From NCBI GenBank assembly GCA_032768795.1, contig CP136494.1, positions 434,001 through 498,000 on the forward strand: a DNA stretch of 64,000 nucleotides, read 5' to 3'. The position numbers and the translations under genes were made by a program. Numbering within the stretch: position 1 is the stretch's first letter; every line of letters starts with the position of its first letter. The notes under the pieces were generated by a model. It was not told where the DNA came from. It made no database searches and saw only the letters and a program-made list of their open reading frames with translations. Source of the stretch: Tremella fuciformis (taxonomy: Eukaryota > Basidiomycota > Tremellomycetes > Tremellales > Tremellaceae). Shown in pieces: positions 8,748 through 19,100 of this stretch.

Positions 8748-10750
8748 TGGCCCCAACAACACCAGCGGCAACGCGCAAGGCGAGCGCGGCGAGACGACAA
8801 GCCCAGGCGGAGGGGCAGACCAGTGAGTCGGCGCGCTGCGCGCGCCGAGCGAGCGAACTGGTGGCTGACGCGAAGGGTGGGGCGGGCGATTCGTCGTGCC
8901 GTCGAGGGTAGCCCTGGTTGTGCAGGGCCAGGGGGCGGAGCGAGGGGGGGAAGAGGGGCGAGAGGAGCAGCCGGCGCGACATGAGTGGCCGAGAAGAGGG
9001 AGATGCAGAGCTGACGGGAAGGATTCGACGGCACCCAGCGGACTTTCGGTTGCGGGCGCGGCACTCGTCGAGAGCGCTCGGCAAGCGACGAGCTCGAGAT
9101 CGAAGAGCTCGGCGAGGAGGAGGTTGTCGGGGAGGTGATGAGGGGAGTGGTGAACGGGGAGGAGGAGGAGGAGGAGGGGGAGGAGGAGGAGGGGGAGGGG
9201 GAGGAGGAGGAGGAGGAGGAGGGCGATGGCGGCAGCTCGCCGCTGACGCAGCTCGAGCAGGAGGACGAGGAGATGGAGGTGGACGAGGGCGGCGCGGAGA
9301 GGCTCGAGCTCGAGCCTGCTCTGCCGGTGGACGAAGGAGAGGGCGAGCGGATGGGGCGGCGCCGGCGTAAGCCACAGCGGCACTATCAAGAAGAGATGAG
9401 ACTGACGGGCAGGAATCGAACGAACCGATAGCGTGTTCGACGCCGAGGCAAACTGGCGGGCTGGAGCCACCGCCTACCTCAACCCCTTCGACCGACCCGA
9501 CTCGGAGGCCCCAATGTGCGACGGAATCTTAGCTCTGAGGCAATGGGATTCCGGTCACCTGTTGCCCGCTCAGCACTTGCTATGAGTGATGCATTCGGAC
9601 TTACCTGTTGCCCGCTCAGCACTTGCTATGAGTGATGAGGAGGGCAACAGGCGGCGGCATTCTACAAGGTCGTCGAGGGTGTCGGCGTTATATGCGGAGT
9701 TATCGTTGTGGCAGCTTCCCCTGCCTCGTCGAGGATGAACCTCGTCGAGGATGAACCTCGTCGAGGATGTGTGTGCCTCGACAAGGTTACTCGAGGCTGA
9801 GTCAAGCTCATGTGAGCGTACTACCTATTTCCGTCGATGTGCGACGTAGTTTACTCCGTCGTGCATGACTTACCCTTGGGCGAGCGCCTACCCACGCCGC
9901 CGCGCACACGACCCAGTCGCCGACCGCAAGGAGAGGCAAGCGGCTCGCGCGGCAAAGTGAGCGAGGTCAGGGAGGTCAGCGGGGCCGACGACGTCGACAT
10001 GGAGGCGGAGGAGGCGGCTGAGGCCGCGCTGCAGGCGGCGGCCGAGAGGATGGAGGCCTCCATGGAGGCACTGCAGGCGGCGATGGGCTGGAAGGGCAAG
10101 GGGAGGGAGGAGGGGGAGAGGAGGGGAGAGGGGGAGGGGGCGCGGAGACCGACACCGCGAGCGGCGCCGCGGACGCCTGCGGCGGCCGCAACACCTTCCC
10201 GGAGACCGGCAGCGCCTCCAGCGACCCCGCGACAAGCCGGGCGGCACGAGAATCGGACGCCAGCGAAGATCCTCGTCAGTACCCGTCACAACCAGCGGTA
10301 GATACTTATCAGCAGGACCACCACAAGGACGCGGTAGACGCCGAGCGGCCGTGTCGTCGGTGTAGACGAGAGGGACGCCGCTGCCTCGTCCCGCCGGGCA
10401 CAATAGGCCGAAAGTGCTTCACCTGCACAACCGGCCGCTGTACTCTGAAGGATGGGGAGGCGCCGTCCAGCTCGCCGACCGCCGAGCGGACGCCACTGCG
10501 CGGCGACCCCCCGGCGACACCTCGGCGCGACGCGCCCGCGACACCTCAGCGGTCTGCGGAACGCCACATCGGTCCAGGCGACTTTGCAGCCGCCCAGGGC
10601 CTCGCGGCGCTCGCGCGCAGCCCGGACAACCCCCGACTGCGTCAGTACGCCGTCAATGAGCTGCGGCGCATGCTTGGGGAGGATCTGAGCGAGTGGGGTC
10701 TTGAGGACCTCAGCGAGGGACCGGCCCCCGGTGGGTCGGGAGGACGATAG
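8748..10750 (+). pseudogene. Antisense zinc-cluster gene of Gypsy-3, interrupted by a solo LTR
   Basis: The product is likely a nuclear DNA-binding protein. My model has exons 8748-8822, 9039-9366, 9413-9518 continued at 9842-10274, and 10313-10750. All phases agree and give about 459 residues. The first intron (216 bp) is the least certain. The 46 bp intron 9367-9412 has GTAAGC, CTGAC and CAG. The protein has a basic N-terminus, a long Glu/Gly-rich acidic stretch, a block with VFDAEANW, a Pro/Arg-rich linker, the cluster CX2CX6CX10CX2CX4C (from about 10352) and a C-terminal helix with NPRLRQYAVNELRRMLG. Homology to the gene at 61708-63301 in Gypsy-2 is the main support. The solo LTR (318 bp plus a 5 bp duplication) disrupts exon 3. 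Confidence 0.7.
9519..9836 (-). repeat. Solo Copia-A LTR
   Basis: A complete 318 bp LTR (CGACGGAATC...TTTCCGTCG as read on plus) is flanked by the 5 bp duplication ATGTG (9514-9518, 9837-9841). No internal sequence remains, so this is the product of LTR-LTR recombination. Removing it with one duplication copy restores a continuous reading frame in the host gene. Confidence 0.93.
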
Positions 10751-10858
10751 GAGAGGAGGGGGGGGGAAAGAGGGGAAGGGGTGTTCATAGTCGTTGATTA
10801 TAGAGTGTTCTGTGCATCATTTTCGTGCACGCATCATTCAGGCAGGAATACGCAGTAT

Positions 10859-12834
10859 TCATACGGCTCGGCGAGCGCCTCGCCGAGGCTTCGGCGCACT
10901 TGATGGCTTCTCTGGGTGAGCGGTGTGGAAGTCCGCGATGAGCTCGGCGGCCGACTCGCTCACATGAGCTAACGGCTCCCAAGTCGCGTGCTCATCCGTG
11001 AGCTCAAAGCCCAACCACTCAACGAGGTACTCAAGGCGTCCACGGCGTATTTGAGAATCCAGGATCGCCGCGACCTCCCAGCATGGAGGGAGGGAGAGCG
11101 AGGCGATACGTTACCGGGTTGACCTGCTCGATGATCTCGAACGGTCCACCAAACTTGAGGTCCAGCTTCTTCATCGGTCGCCGAGTCTCGATGTTCTTCA
11201 GCGAGAGGAGCACCGAGTCACCGATCTTGAAGCTGGGCGGCGACGAGTGCTTAGCATTGTAGTGCCTCGCATAATCGCGGTTCGCCGCCTCAATGTTAGC
11301 CCGGCAGAGCTCATGCAGATCACTCAGCTCCGTTGCCTTCCGCAGTCCCAGTTGTTCACCGGCATCCGCACCCTCCCTCTCCAAGTTCTCCGAGTTCACC
11401 AAGTCCTCCGTCCACCTCGGCGAGTACCCAAAGTTTGCTACAAACGGTGACATCTCGATGGCCGAGTGCTTCCAGTTGTTGTACGAGAACGATGCGCACG
11501 GCAAAAGCTTAGCCCAGTTGTCTTGCTGATAGGTCGAGAAGACCCGAAGGTACTGCTCGAGAACTTGATTTACCCGCTCAGTTTGCCCATCAGTCTGCGG
11601 ATGGAAAGCCGTGGACAAGGACAGCTTAATACCCAAGGCCTTGCACAGGTTGGCCCACAGCTTACTGGTGAACTTGGAACCTCGATCAGAGACGATGGAT
11701 TGCGGGAGCCCGTGTTGACAGACCACGTGATCAATGATCAACTTGGCGAGTCCCGCCGAGTTGAGCCGAGTGGTCGTCGGGATGAAAATCACCTACTTCG
11801 TTAGTCTGTCAACAACCACCAGAATCGAGTCAAAACCATTAGAGACCGGCAGCGGCTCGATAAAGTCCATGGAGATGGATGCCCAGGGCCTCTCAGCTAT
11901 CTCCAGTGGCTGGAGGAAGCCGTGAGCCCGGTGACGGTCGGTCTTGGTCCGCTGACATACTGCGCATGCGCGGACGAAGGCCTCCACGTCGCGCCGAAGG
12001 CCAAGCCACGCGTAGTCGCGCTTCACCAACTCGAGAGTCTTCGCAACGCCCGGGTGTCCTGCGAGGATAGCTTCGTGCCGCCTCTTTAGGATCTGCACCC
12101 GTTCCGGTCCTGGTTCCACGTAGAGTCGTCCGTCGACTCGCAACCTTCCGTCGGGGTCACGCTGCAAGAGCGCTTCCCCAGGGAGGCCGAGCCTCCGGCA
12201 GAATCCCAACAGGGCGGGGTGAGTCGAGGCGAGAGTAGGCGCGTCAGGGGTTAACTCAGCTAGGACCGGAGACAACTCGGCGACCTCAACGCGTTCCTCG
12301 CCGACCTCCTCCTCCTCCTCCTCCTCGACCCCGATCTCGCCGAGTGTCGCTGCACGGAGGAGATGGCCAAGGGAGGACGAGACCGTGGAGGAAGAGTCGG
12401 CGGTGGGGAGTGCCTGTATGAAGTTCTGCGGCTGCTGCATCAATGGCCCTGGGAGATATGCCGAGTCACGGGAGAGCGCATCGGGAAGCTCGCCCTCCTT
12501 ACCAGGGCGATACACGATTTTGTAATCGAACCCGGCTAAGATCTCAACCCATCTAGCCTGGCAAGGGTTCAGCTGCCGCGGCTCCATCCAGTAAGTACTC
12601 GTGATCCAGTGCGTTTCGTCCACCTAGGCGTTTCGTCCACAATTAGGGAGTCTCCTAATGGTAGGCAAGGCACATTAGCGGCGACCTCCGATATTTGTAA
12701 TAGTGGACGAAACGCCTAGGTGGACGAAACGCACTGGATCACGAGTAAGATTCAAGTGGTCAGTGATGACCGTGGAATGAACCTGAGACAACAGATGCCG
12801 CTTACGCCGGAAGGCGTGAACGATAGCCAGGAAC
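10859..12834 (-). pseudogene. pol: Gypsy-3 pol remnant: RNase H, integrase, chromodomain
   Basis: The minus strand encodes the end of RNase H (FLAIVHAF, TDHLNLT), an acidic linker (GVEEEEEEEVG), the integrase zinc region (HEAILAGHPG, CAVCQRTK), the catalytic core (SMDFIEPLP, IVSDRGSKF, DGQTERVNQ) and a chromodomain (LEYLVEWLGFE, about 10920-11070). It is broken four ways: by truncation at 12834, by the MITE, by a TAG at 11793-11795 where tryptophan is expected after DRLTK, and by a small deletion plus frame change near 11065-11085. That deletion removes the segment between LPPSM and the chromodomain. The closest relative here is Gypsy-2 Pol. Confidence 0.88.
12598..12745. mobile_element. 148 bp MITE with 43 bp terminal inverted repeats
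   Basis: The ends CTCGTGATCCAGTGCGTTTC and GAAACGCACTGGATCACGAG are the outer parts of perfect 43 bp inverted repeats (12598-12640, 12703-12745). Each arm contains gcgtttcgtccac twice. It is flanked by TA (12596-12597, 12746-12747). Removing it with one TA restores the Gypsy-3 frame across LNLTYW. A TA duplication suggests mobilisation by a Tc1/mariner-type transposase. Confidence 0.93.
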
Positions 12835-13152
12835 CGACGGAATCTTAGCTCTGAGGCAATGGGATTCCGGTCACCTGTTGCCCGCTCAGCACTTGCTATG
12901 AGTGATGCATTCGGACTTACCTGTTGCCCGCTCAGCACTTGCTATGAGTGATGAGGAGGGCAACAGGCGGCGGCATTCTACAAGGTCGTCGAGGGTGTCG
13001 GCGTTATAAGCGGAGTTATCGTTGGTGGCAGCTTCTCTGCCTCGTCGAGGGTGAACCTCGTCGAGGCACAACCTCGTCGAGGATCGAGTAGCCTCGACGA
13101 GGTTACTCGAAGATGAGTCAAGCTCATGTGAGCGTACCACCTATTTCCGTCG
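12835..13152 (-). repeat. 3' LTR of Copia-A E1
   Basis: A 318 bp type I LTR (ggtggtac, cttataacg variants). The ends are CGACGGAA and TTCCGTCG, and it carries three CCTCGTCGAGG-type units. Confidence 0.93.
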
Positions 13153-13171
13153 CCTCCCCTCGCGAGCATGT

Positions 13172-16100
13172 CTATTGACTCATCTGCCCTCCTTCTCCTT
13201 GTCTTTCCAATCCCAGTAACTGCCGGAGCTGTCTTGTCTTCTCGGCCGAAAGGGTCTTGGTCAGGATGTCGGCTCGATTGCTGTCCGTTGGTGTGTATTT
13301 GAGCTCAAGCAGACCACCAGCTTGATGCTCTCGTATCCACTGGGCTCGCATGTCGAATGCTTTGTTCAACTTGAACCCGTGTTGATGTTTGGCCAGTTGA
13401 ATGGCCCCATTGTTGTCGTTGTAGATGGGCACTGCTCCATCTATGCCTAGGTCGAGGTCGTTCAATAGTTGCCTGAGCCATATTGCCTCTTTGCCCGCTT
13501 CTGTCGATGCAAGGAGCTCTGCCTGTGTCGTCGACAGTGCGACTGTCGGTTGTCGCCTGCTTTTCCATGATACGATGCCTCCGTAGGTGTTGAAGATATA
13601 GCCAGTTGTTGATCGGCGTGTATCGAGACATCCACCCCAGTCTGCGTCCGCCCATCCCAACAGTGCTCGTCTCCCTCCATGAGCATCGAAGGTGAGAGCA
13701 AGATCCGAGGTTCCTCGAAGATACCTCAGTAGGTGCTTTGCGGCCCTCCAATGCGCGAGTGACCATTTGCTTATGAAGCGACACAGCAGTGAGGCTGCGT
13801 AGGCGATGTCGGGTCGGGTGATAGTGGCGATGTAGAGGATTGACCCGGCGAGTGCAGGAAACGGTTTGTCTCGAGCCTCCTCGACCTCCTTTGGCGTAGC
13901 CTCGACGAGCTTTGCGTCTGGCAAGATTGTCTTGCAGGCTTTCCCGGTTTCACCGAAGCGTTGAAGAACTGCCTCGATGTAGTGCTCTTGTGATAGGTAC
14001 ATCTTCTTGTTTGGCCTGTCTCGGTAGATGTTGATACCGAGGAAGTATGAGACCGGTCCTTGATCCTTGCACTCAAGTTCCTTGTCGATCCTCCGCTTGA
14101 TCTCGTCGATTGTTGATCGATCGTTGCCGGCTATGAGCATGTCGTCAACATGGACTGAGATCATGCACCGCTTGTGTCCTTGTTGCAGCGAGTAGATGCA
14201 TGGGTCCGCTAGGGTCGGTTTGAAGCCTAGCTCCCGTAGGAACTCGTCGAGGCGCTTGTTGAACAAGTGCGGTGATTGTCGGAGACCGTATAATGACTTC
14301 CGGAGGTGCAGGACGTGATCGGCAGCGATGTCGCTACCTTCTGGTGGCTCGATGAAGATGTCCTTGTCGATATTGGCCTTGAGGAATGCGCCGATGATGT
14401 CGATTTGGTCGCATTCCCAGTCGAGGTAGTTAACGATGGTGAGGAATAGGCGGAATGAAGACTTGTGGGTGACCGATGCAAAGAGTTCGTCGAAATCCCG
14501 TCCTGAGACTTGTTGGAACCCTCTCACGACGAATCTAGCCTTGTATTGGCTTGCTTTGCCCGTGTCCCCGTCGATTTTGCGGGTGAAGACCCATTTGCCT
14601 GTAAGGGTGCGGTGGTTCTCTCTGGGGACTTCCTCCCACACTCCGTATTTCTCCATCTTTGTCATCTCCTCGTCCATGGCCCTGTTCCACTCCTCCCAGT
14701 CTGCAGCTCGACGAGCTTCGGTGTATGACTGAGGGTTGGTGAGTGACTGGGCTGATAACGCGTGCTCTATGGCTACTCGGTTATAGTCCATGTCGATGTC
14801 GTGCAGAGGGTGATGACTAGGGTCTTGGCCTGCTAGTCTCCCCGACCGTCTTGGCTCATCTGCATCGGCCGCTGTGAGCTCGTTTAGTCGACGATCGGGA
14901 TCCTCTGGTCCGTCGTCGGGATTCGGTTCCGGGCTCGGTGCATCCACTCGAATGTACTCATTGGCCCAGCCTCTCCCTTGCCTGGGTACGGCTTGGGGAG
15001 GTATGTCGTCCATCTCTTCTCCTTGTTCCTCTTCTTCTGGTGCCTCCCCTGCCTCAACTATCTCGTTCAGCTCGATGGATGTATCGTCATCCTCGTCGAG
15101 GATCGTCGATGGTCGTCGAGGTTCAGGTTGAGGCGGCTCCAGGATCCGTCTCGGTTCATCTGAACTGGGCGTTGTCTTCTTGCCCGTGATGAATGTGACG
15201 TCTCGACTTGCGATGACCCTGTTGGATTGGGTCAACACCTTGTAGCCCCAGCTCCCTTCTGTGTATCCCAGCAGTCGACCGCATTGACCCCGCTCGTCGA
15301 GCTTCGATGCGGGGTTCACAACTCGATAGATGCAGTGATGGCCGAATGGCTGCATCCCCTGGTACTGCAGGTCGATGTCGTGGTTTGGTCGGAAGAGCGT
15401 TATCGGGATTTTCGCGTGGGAGCCTGGTAGCCTGTTCCGAGTGAAGACTACATATCGCAGTGCATCTACCCAGAACTGGGTTGGCAAGTTCGAGTCCGCA
15501 AGACATGTCCGGATGTCATTGAGAATGGTGAGATGGACGCGCTCGACTCGACTGTTTTGGTTGTGTGCGTCGGTTGGCGTGAGGGTGTGCTCAATTCCCT
15601 TGCTTTTGCACCAGTGGCTGAATTCCTTGCTCGTGAATTCGCCTCCTTGGTCTGAGCGGATGGTCTTGACTGTTGGATCAAGCTGATTCTCTGCCAACTT
15701 GATATAGTCTTGCAGTGCTTCGGCTGCATCCGACTTCTTCTTGAGTGGTATGGCCTGCACGTATTTGCTGTGGTCGTCATAGCAGGTGAGGAAGTATTGG
15801 AAGCCTTCGCTCGACTGGACGGTCGCTGGTCCCCATAGATCGACTGATACCTCGACGAGGGGCTTGCTGGCTTGACGAGGGTTAGGTAGAGATGCCGAGC
15901 GCGTTGCCTTCCCTTTCAGGCAATCCATGCATTCAACTCTCCGAAATGACCCTGTCCACTTTGCGCCTAGCTTCCCCTCTTTCCCGAGCTCCCACACCTT
16001 CCTCATGTTCGAATGACCTTGTCGTTTGTGCCAGGTGAGGAGGCAAGTGTCTTCGGCTTCAGTATTTTCTCTTGCCTGAAGTGCTCGGTGAATGCGCGAG

Positions 16101-19100
16101 GTGGTGCGTACCGGTGTGTCGTCTACAACCCATAGGTTGCCAAGTTTCTTGCCCCGGAGGATGACCTTTCCCTTCTCGACCAATGTAGCCGAGTCACTCG
16201 AGAAGCGCCAATGGGTCCCTGTGTATGGACCGAGGCGCTGTGTGGAGAGGAGGTTGTGCGAGAATGAAGGGACATAGAGGGCGTTCTTGTACCATACGTT
16301 CTCGAATGTCAGGCGGCCGGAGTGTGTAGCCTCGACAATTGACCCATCTCCGATCTGGATTTTGATGGGCTTGTCGAGCTTGGTGAGGTGGGAGAGGAGG
16401 TGTTTGTCCTTGATAAACGGACTTGTAGCACCGCTGTCGATGATGATGGAAGTGGAGGGAAGGTTATCGTGGGCGTGCAGTGCGATCTCTGTCGCATAAT
16501 AGCCTTCCTCCTTTATCTCCCTCGACGAGCCTCTCTTGGCCTCACTTGATGAGTCATCTCCTGACTCGCTCTGCTCTCTCGCCTTCATTCCCTTCCCCGC
16601 TTGTCCTCCTTGCTTCTTCCTCCTGTCTGCTTCCTTTGTCGACCTCTGCTCCTGGAGGTGCTTCGGCACTCCAATCACTTTCCAGCACTCATCTGTGGAG
16701 TGCCTCCCCTGATCCGGATGGTGGATGCATCTCTTGCCTGCCGGTTTCGGTAGAGATTTGCTGAGCATCCCCATCTCGTTTACGCTCTCGCCCTTTTGTT
16801 GACGTCGGCGGTGTTCATCGGCGACCCTATCGATAACCTCGTCGAGATGGATCTTGTTCGACGAGGTCCCTGAGTAGAAGGTCGATGCGAGGAGGCCGTA
16901 TGAGGACGGTAGGCGACGGATGGCGGCGTATGCGCCGATCTGGTTGGCGAATTGCTCAAGGGTGAGCTTGGAAGTGATGGCGGAGGAGGTGATTTCGGCC
17001 AACTGTGACCGGATAGCAGTGAGATGAGGTTCGGGGTCCTCATTCTCTGGGATGGTCTCGCCAAATATCGATGACCATAATTCGGCTAGGCGAGATCCGT
17101 TATCGGCCCCATATCGACGGAATCTTAGCCGACGGAATCTTAGCTCTGAGGCAATGGGATTCCGGTCACCTGTTGCCCGCTCAGCACTTGCTATGAGTGA
17201 TGCATTCGGACTTACCTGTTGCCCGCTCAGCACTTGCTATGAGTGATGAGGAGGGCAACAGGCGGCGGCATTCTACAAGGTCGTCGAGGGTGTCGGCATT
17301 ATAAGCGGAGTTATCGTTGGTGGCAGCTTCTCTGCCTCGTCGAGGATCGAGTAGCCTCGACGAGGTTACTCGAAGATGAGTCAAGCTCATGTGAGCGTAC
17401 CACCTATTTCCGTCGCCTCCCCTCGCGAGCATGTCTATTGACTCATCTGCCCTCCTTCTCCTTGTCTTTCCAATCCCAGTAACTGCCGGAGCTGTCTTGT
17501 CTTCTCGGCCGAAAGGGTCTTGGTCAGGATGTCGGCTCGATTGCTGTCCGTTGGTGTGTATTTGAGCTCAAGCAGTCCACCAGCTTGATGCTCTCGTATC
17601 CACTGGGCTCGCATGTCGAATGCTTTGTTCAGCTTGAACCCGTGTTGATGTTTGGCCAGTTGAATGGCTCCATTGTTGTCGTTGTAGATGGGCACTGCTC
17701 CATCTATACCGAGGTCGAGGTCGTTCAATAATTGCCTGAGCCATATTGCCTCTTTGCCCGCTTCTGTTGATGCTAGAAGTTCGGCCTGTGTCGTCGAGAG
17801 TGCGACTGTTGGTTGTCGCCTGCTTTTCCATGACACAATGCCCCCGTATGTGGTGAAGACGTAGCCGGTTGTGGATCGACGTGTGTCGAGACATCCACCC
17901 CAATCTGCGTCCGCCCAGCCTAGCAGTGCTCTCCTTCCTGCATGTGCGTCGAAGGTGAGCGCGAGATCGGATGTCCCTCGCAGATACCTTAACAGGTGCT
18001 TCGCAGCCCTCCAATGTGTGAGTGACCATTTGCTGATGAAGCGACAGAGCAGTGATGCTGCGTAGGCGATGTCGGGTCGGGTGATCGTGGCGATATAGAG
18101 GATTGACCCGGCGAGTGCTGGATATGGTTTATCTCGAGCCTCGTCGACCTCCTTTGGCGTAGCCTCGACGAGCTTTGCGTCTGGCAAGATTGTCTTGCAG
18201 GCTTTGCCGGGTTCACCGAAGCGTTGAAGAACTGCTTCGATGTAGTGCTCTTGCGACAGGTACATCTTCTTGTTTGGCCTATCTCGGTAGATGTTGATAC
18301 CGAGGAAGTAAGAGACCGGTCCTTGGTCCTTGCACTCGAGTTCCTTGTTGATCTTCCGTTTGATCTCGTTGATTGTTGATCGATCGTTGCCAGCTATGAG
18401 CATGTCGTCAACGTGGACTGAGATCATGCACCGCTTGTGTCCTTGTCGCAGCGAGTAGATGCATGGATCCGCTAGGGTCGGTTTGAAGCCTAGCTCCCGT
18501 AGGAACTCGTCGAGGCGCTTGTTGAACAAGTACGGTGATTGTCGGAGACCGTAGAGTGATTTCCGGAGGTGCAGGACGTGTCCGGCGGCGATGTCGCTGC
18601 CTTCTGGTGGCTCGATGAAGATGTCCTTGTCGATGTTGGCCTTGAGGAATGCTCCAATGATGTCTATTTGGTCGCATTCCCAGTCGAGGTAGTTGACGAT
18701 AGAGAGGAATAGGCGGAATGATGACTTGTGGGTGACCGAAGCAAAGAGTTCGTCGAAATCTCGTCCTGAGACTTGTTGAAATCCTCTCACGACGAATCTG
18801 GCCTTGTGCTGACTCGCTTTGCCCGTGTCCCCGTCGATCTTGCGGGTGAATACCCATTTGCCTGTAAGGGTGCGGTGATTCTCCTTGGGAACCATCTCCC
18901 ACACTCCGTACTTCTCCATCTTTCCCATCTCCTCGTCCATGGCCGATTTCCAATCCTCCCAGTCTGCGGCTCGACGAGCTTCGGTGTATGACTGGGGGTT
19001 GTTGAGTGACTGGGCTGATAACGCGTGCTCTATGGCTACTCGGTTATAGTCCATGTCGATGTCGTGCAGAGGGTGATGACTAGGGTCTTGGCCTGCTAGT

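Larger units (their letters stand above)
8015..12834 (-). mobile_element. Gypsy-3, 3' half of a Ty3/Gypsy element with an antisense gene
   Basis: Reading on the minus strand, the order is RNase H remnant, integrase, chromodomain (stop at 10859), a 108 bp gap, an antisense gene on the plus strand (8748-10750), a purine tract and the 3' LTR (8015-8485). The 5' half is missing because Copia-A copy E1 abuts at 12835. The sequence next to the LTR, including ctcgcaggagctcga and gggcagagTGTCACGACGG, is shared with Gypsy-2, so the two families are related. Two later insertions broke it: a solo Copia-A LTR (9519-9836) and a MITE (12598-12745). Confidence 0.85.

Noticed and set aside
8607..9470. A 287-codon minus-strand frame rich in Leu and Pro over the GAG-rich tract
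   Set aside because: It is the complement of the Glu-rich exon of the antisense gene, pure low-complexity sequence with no homolog in Gypsy-2.
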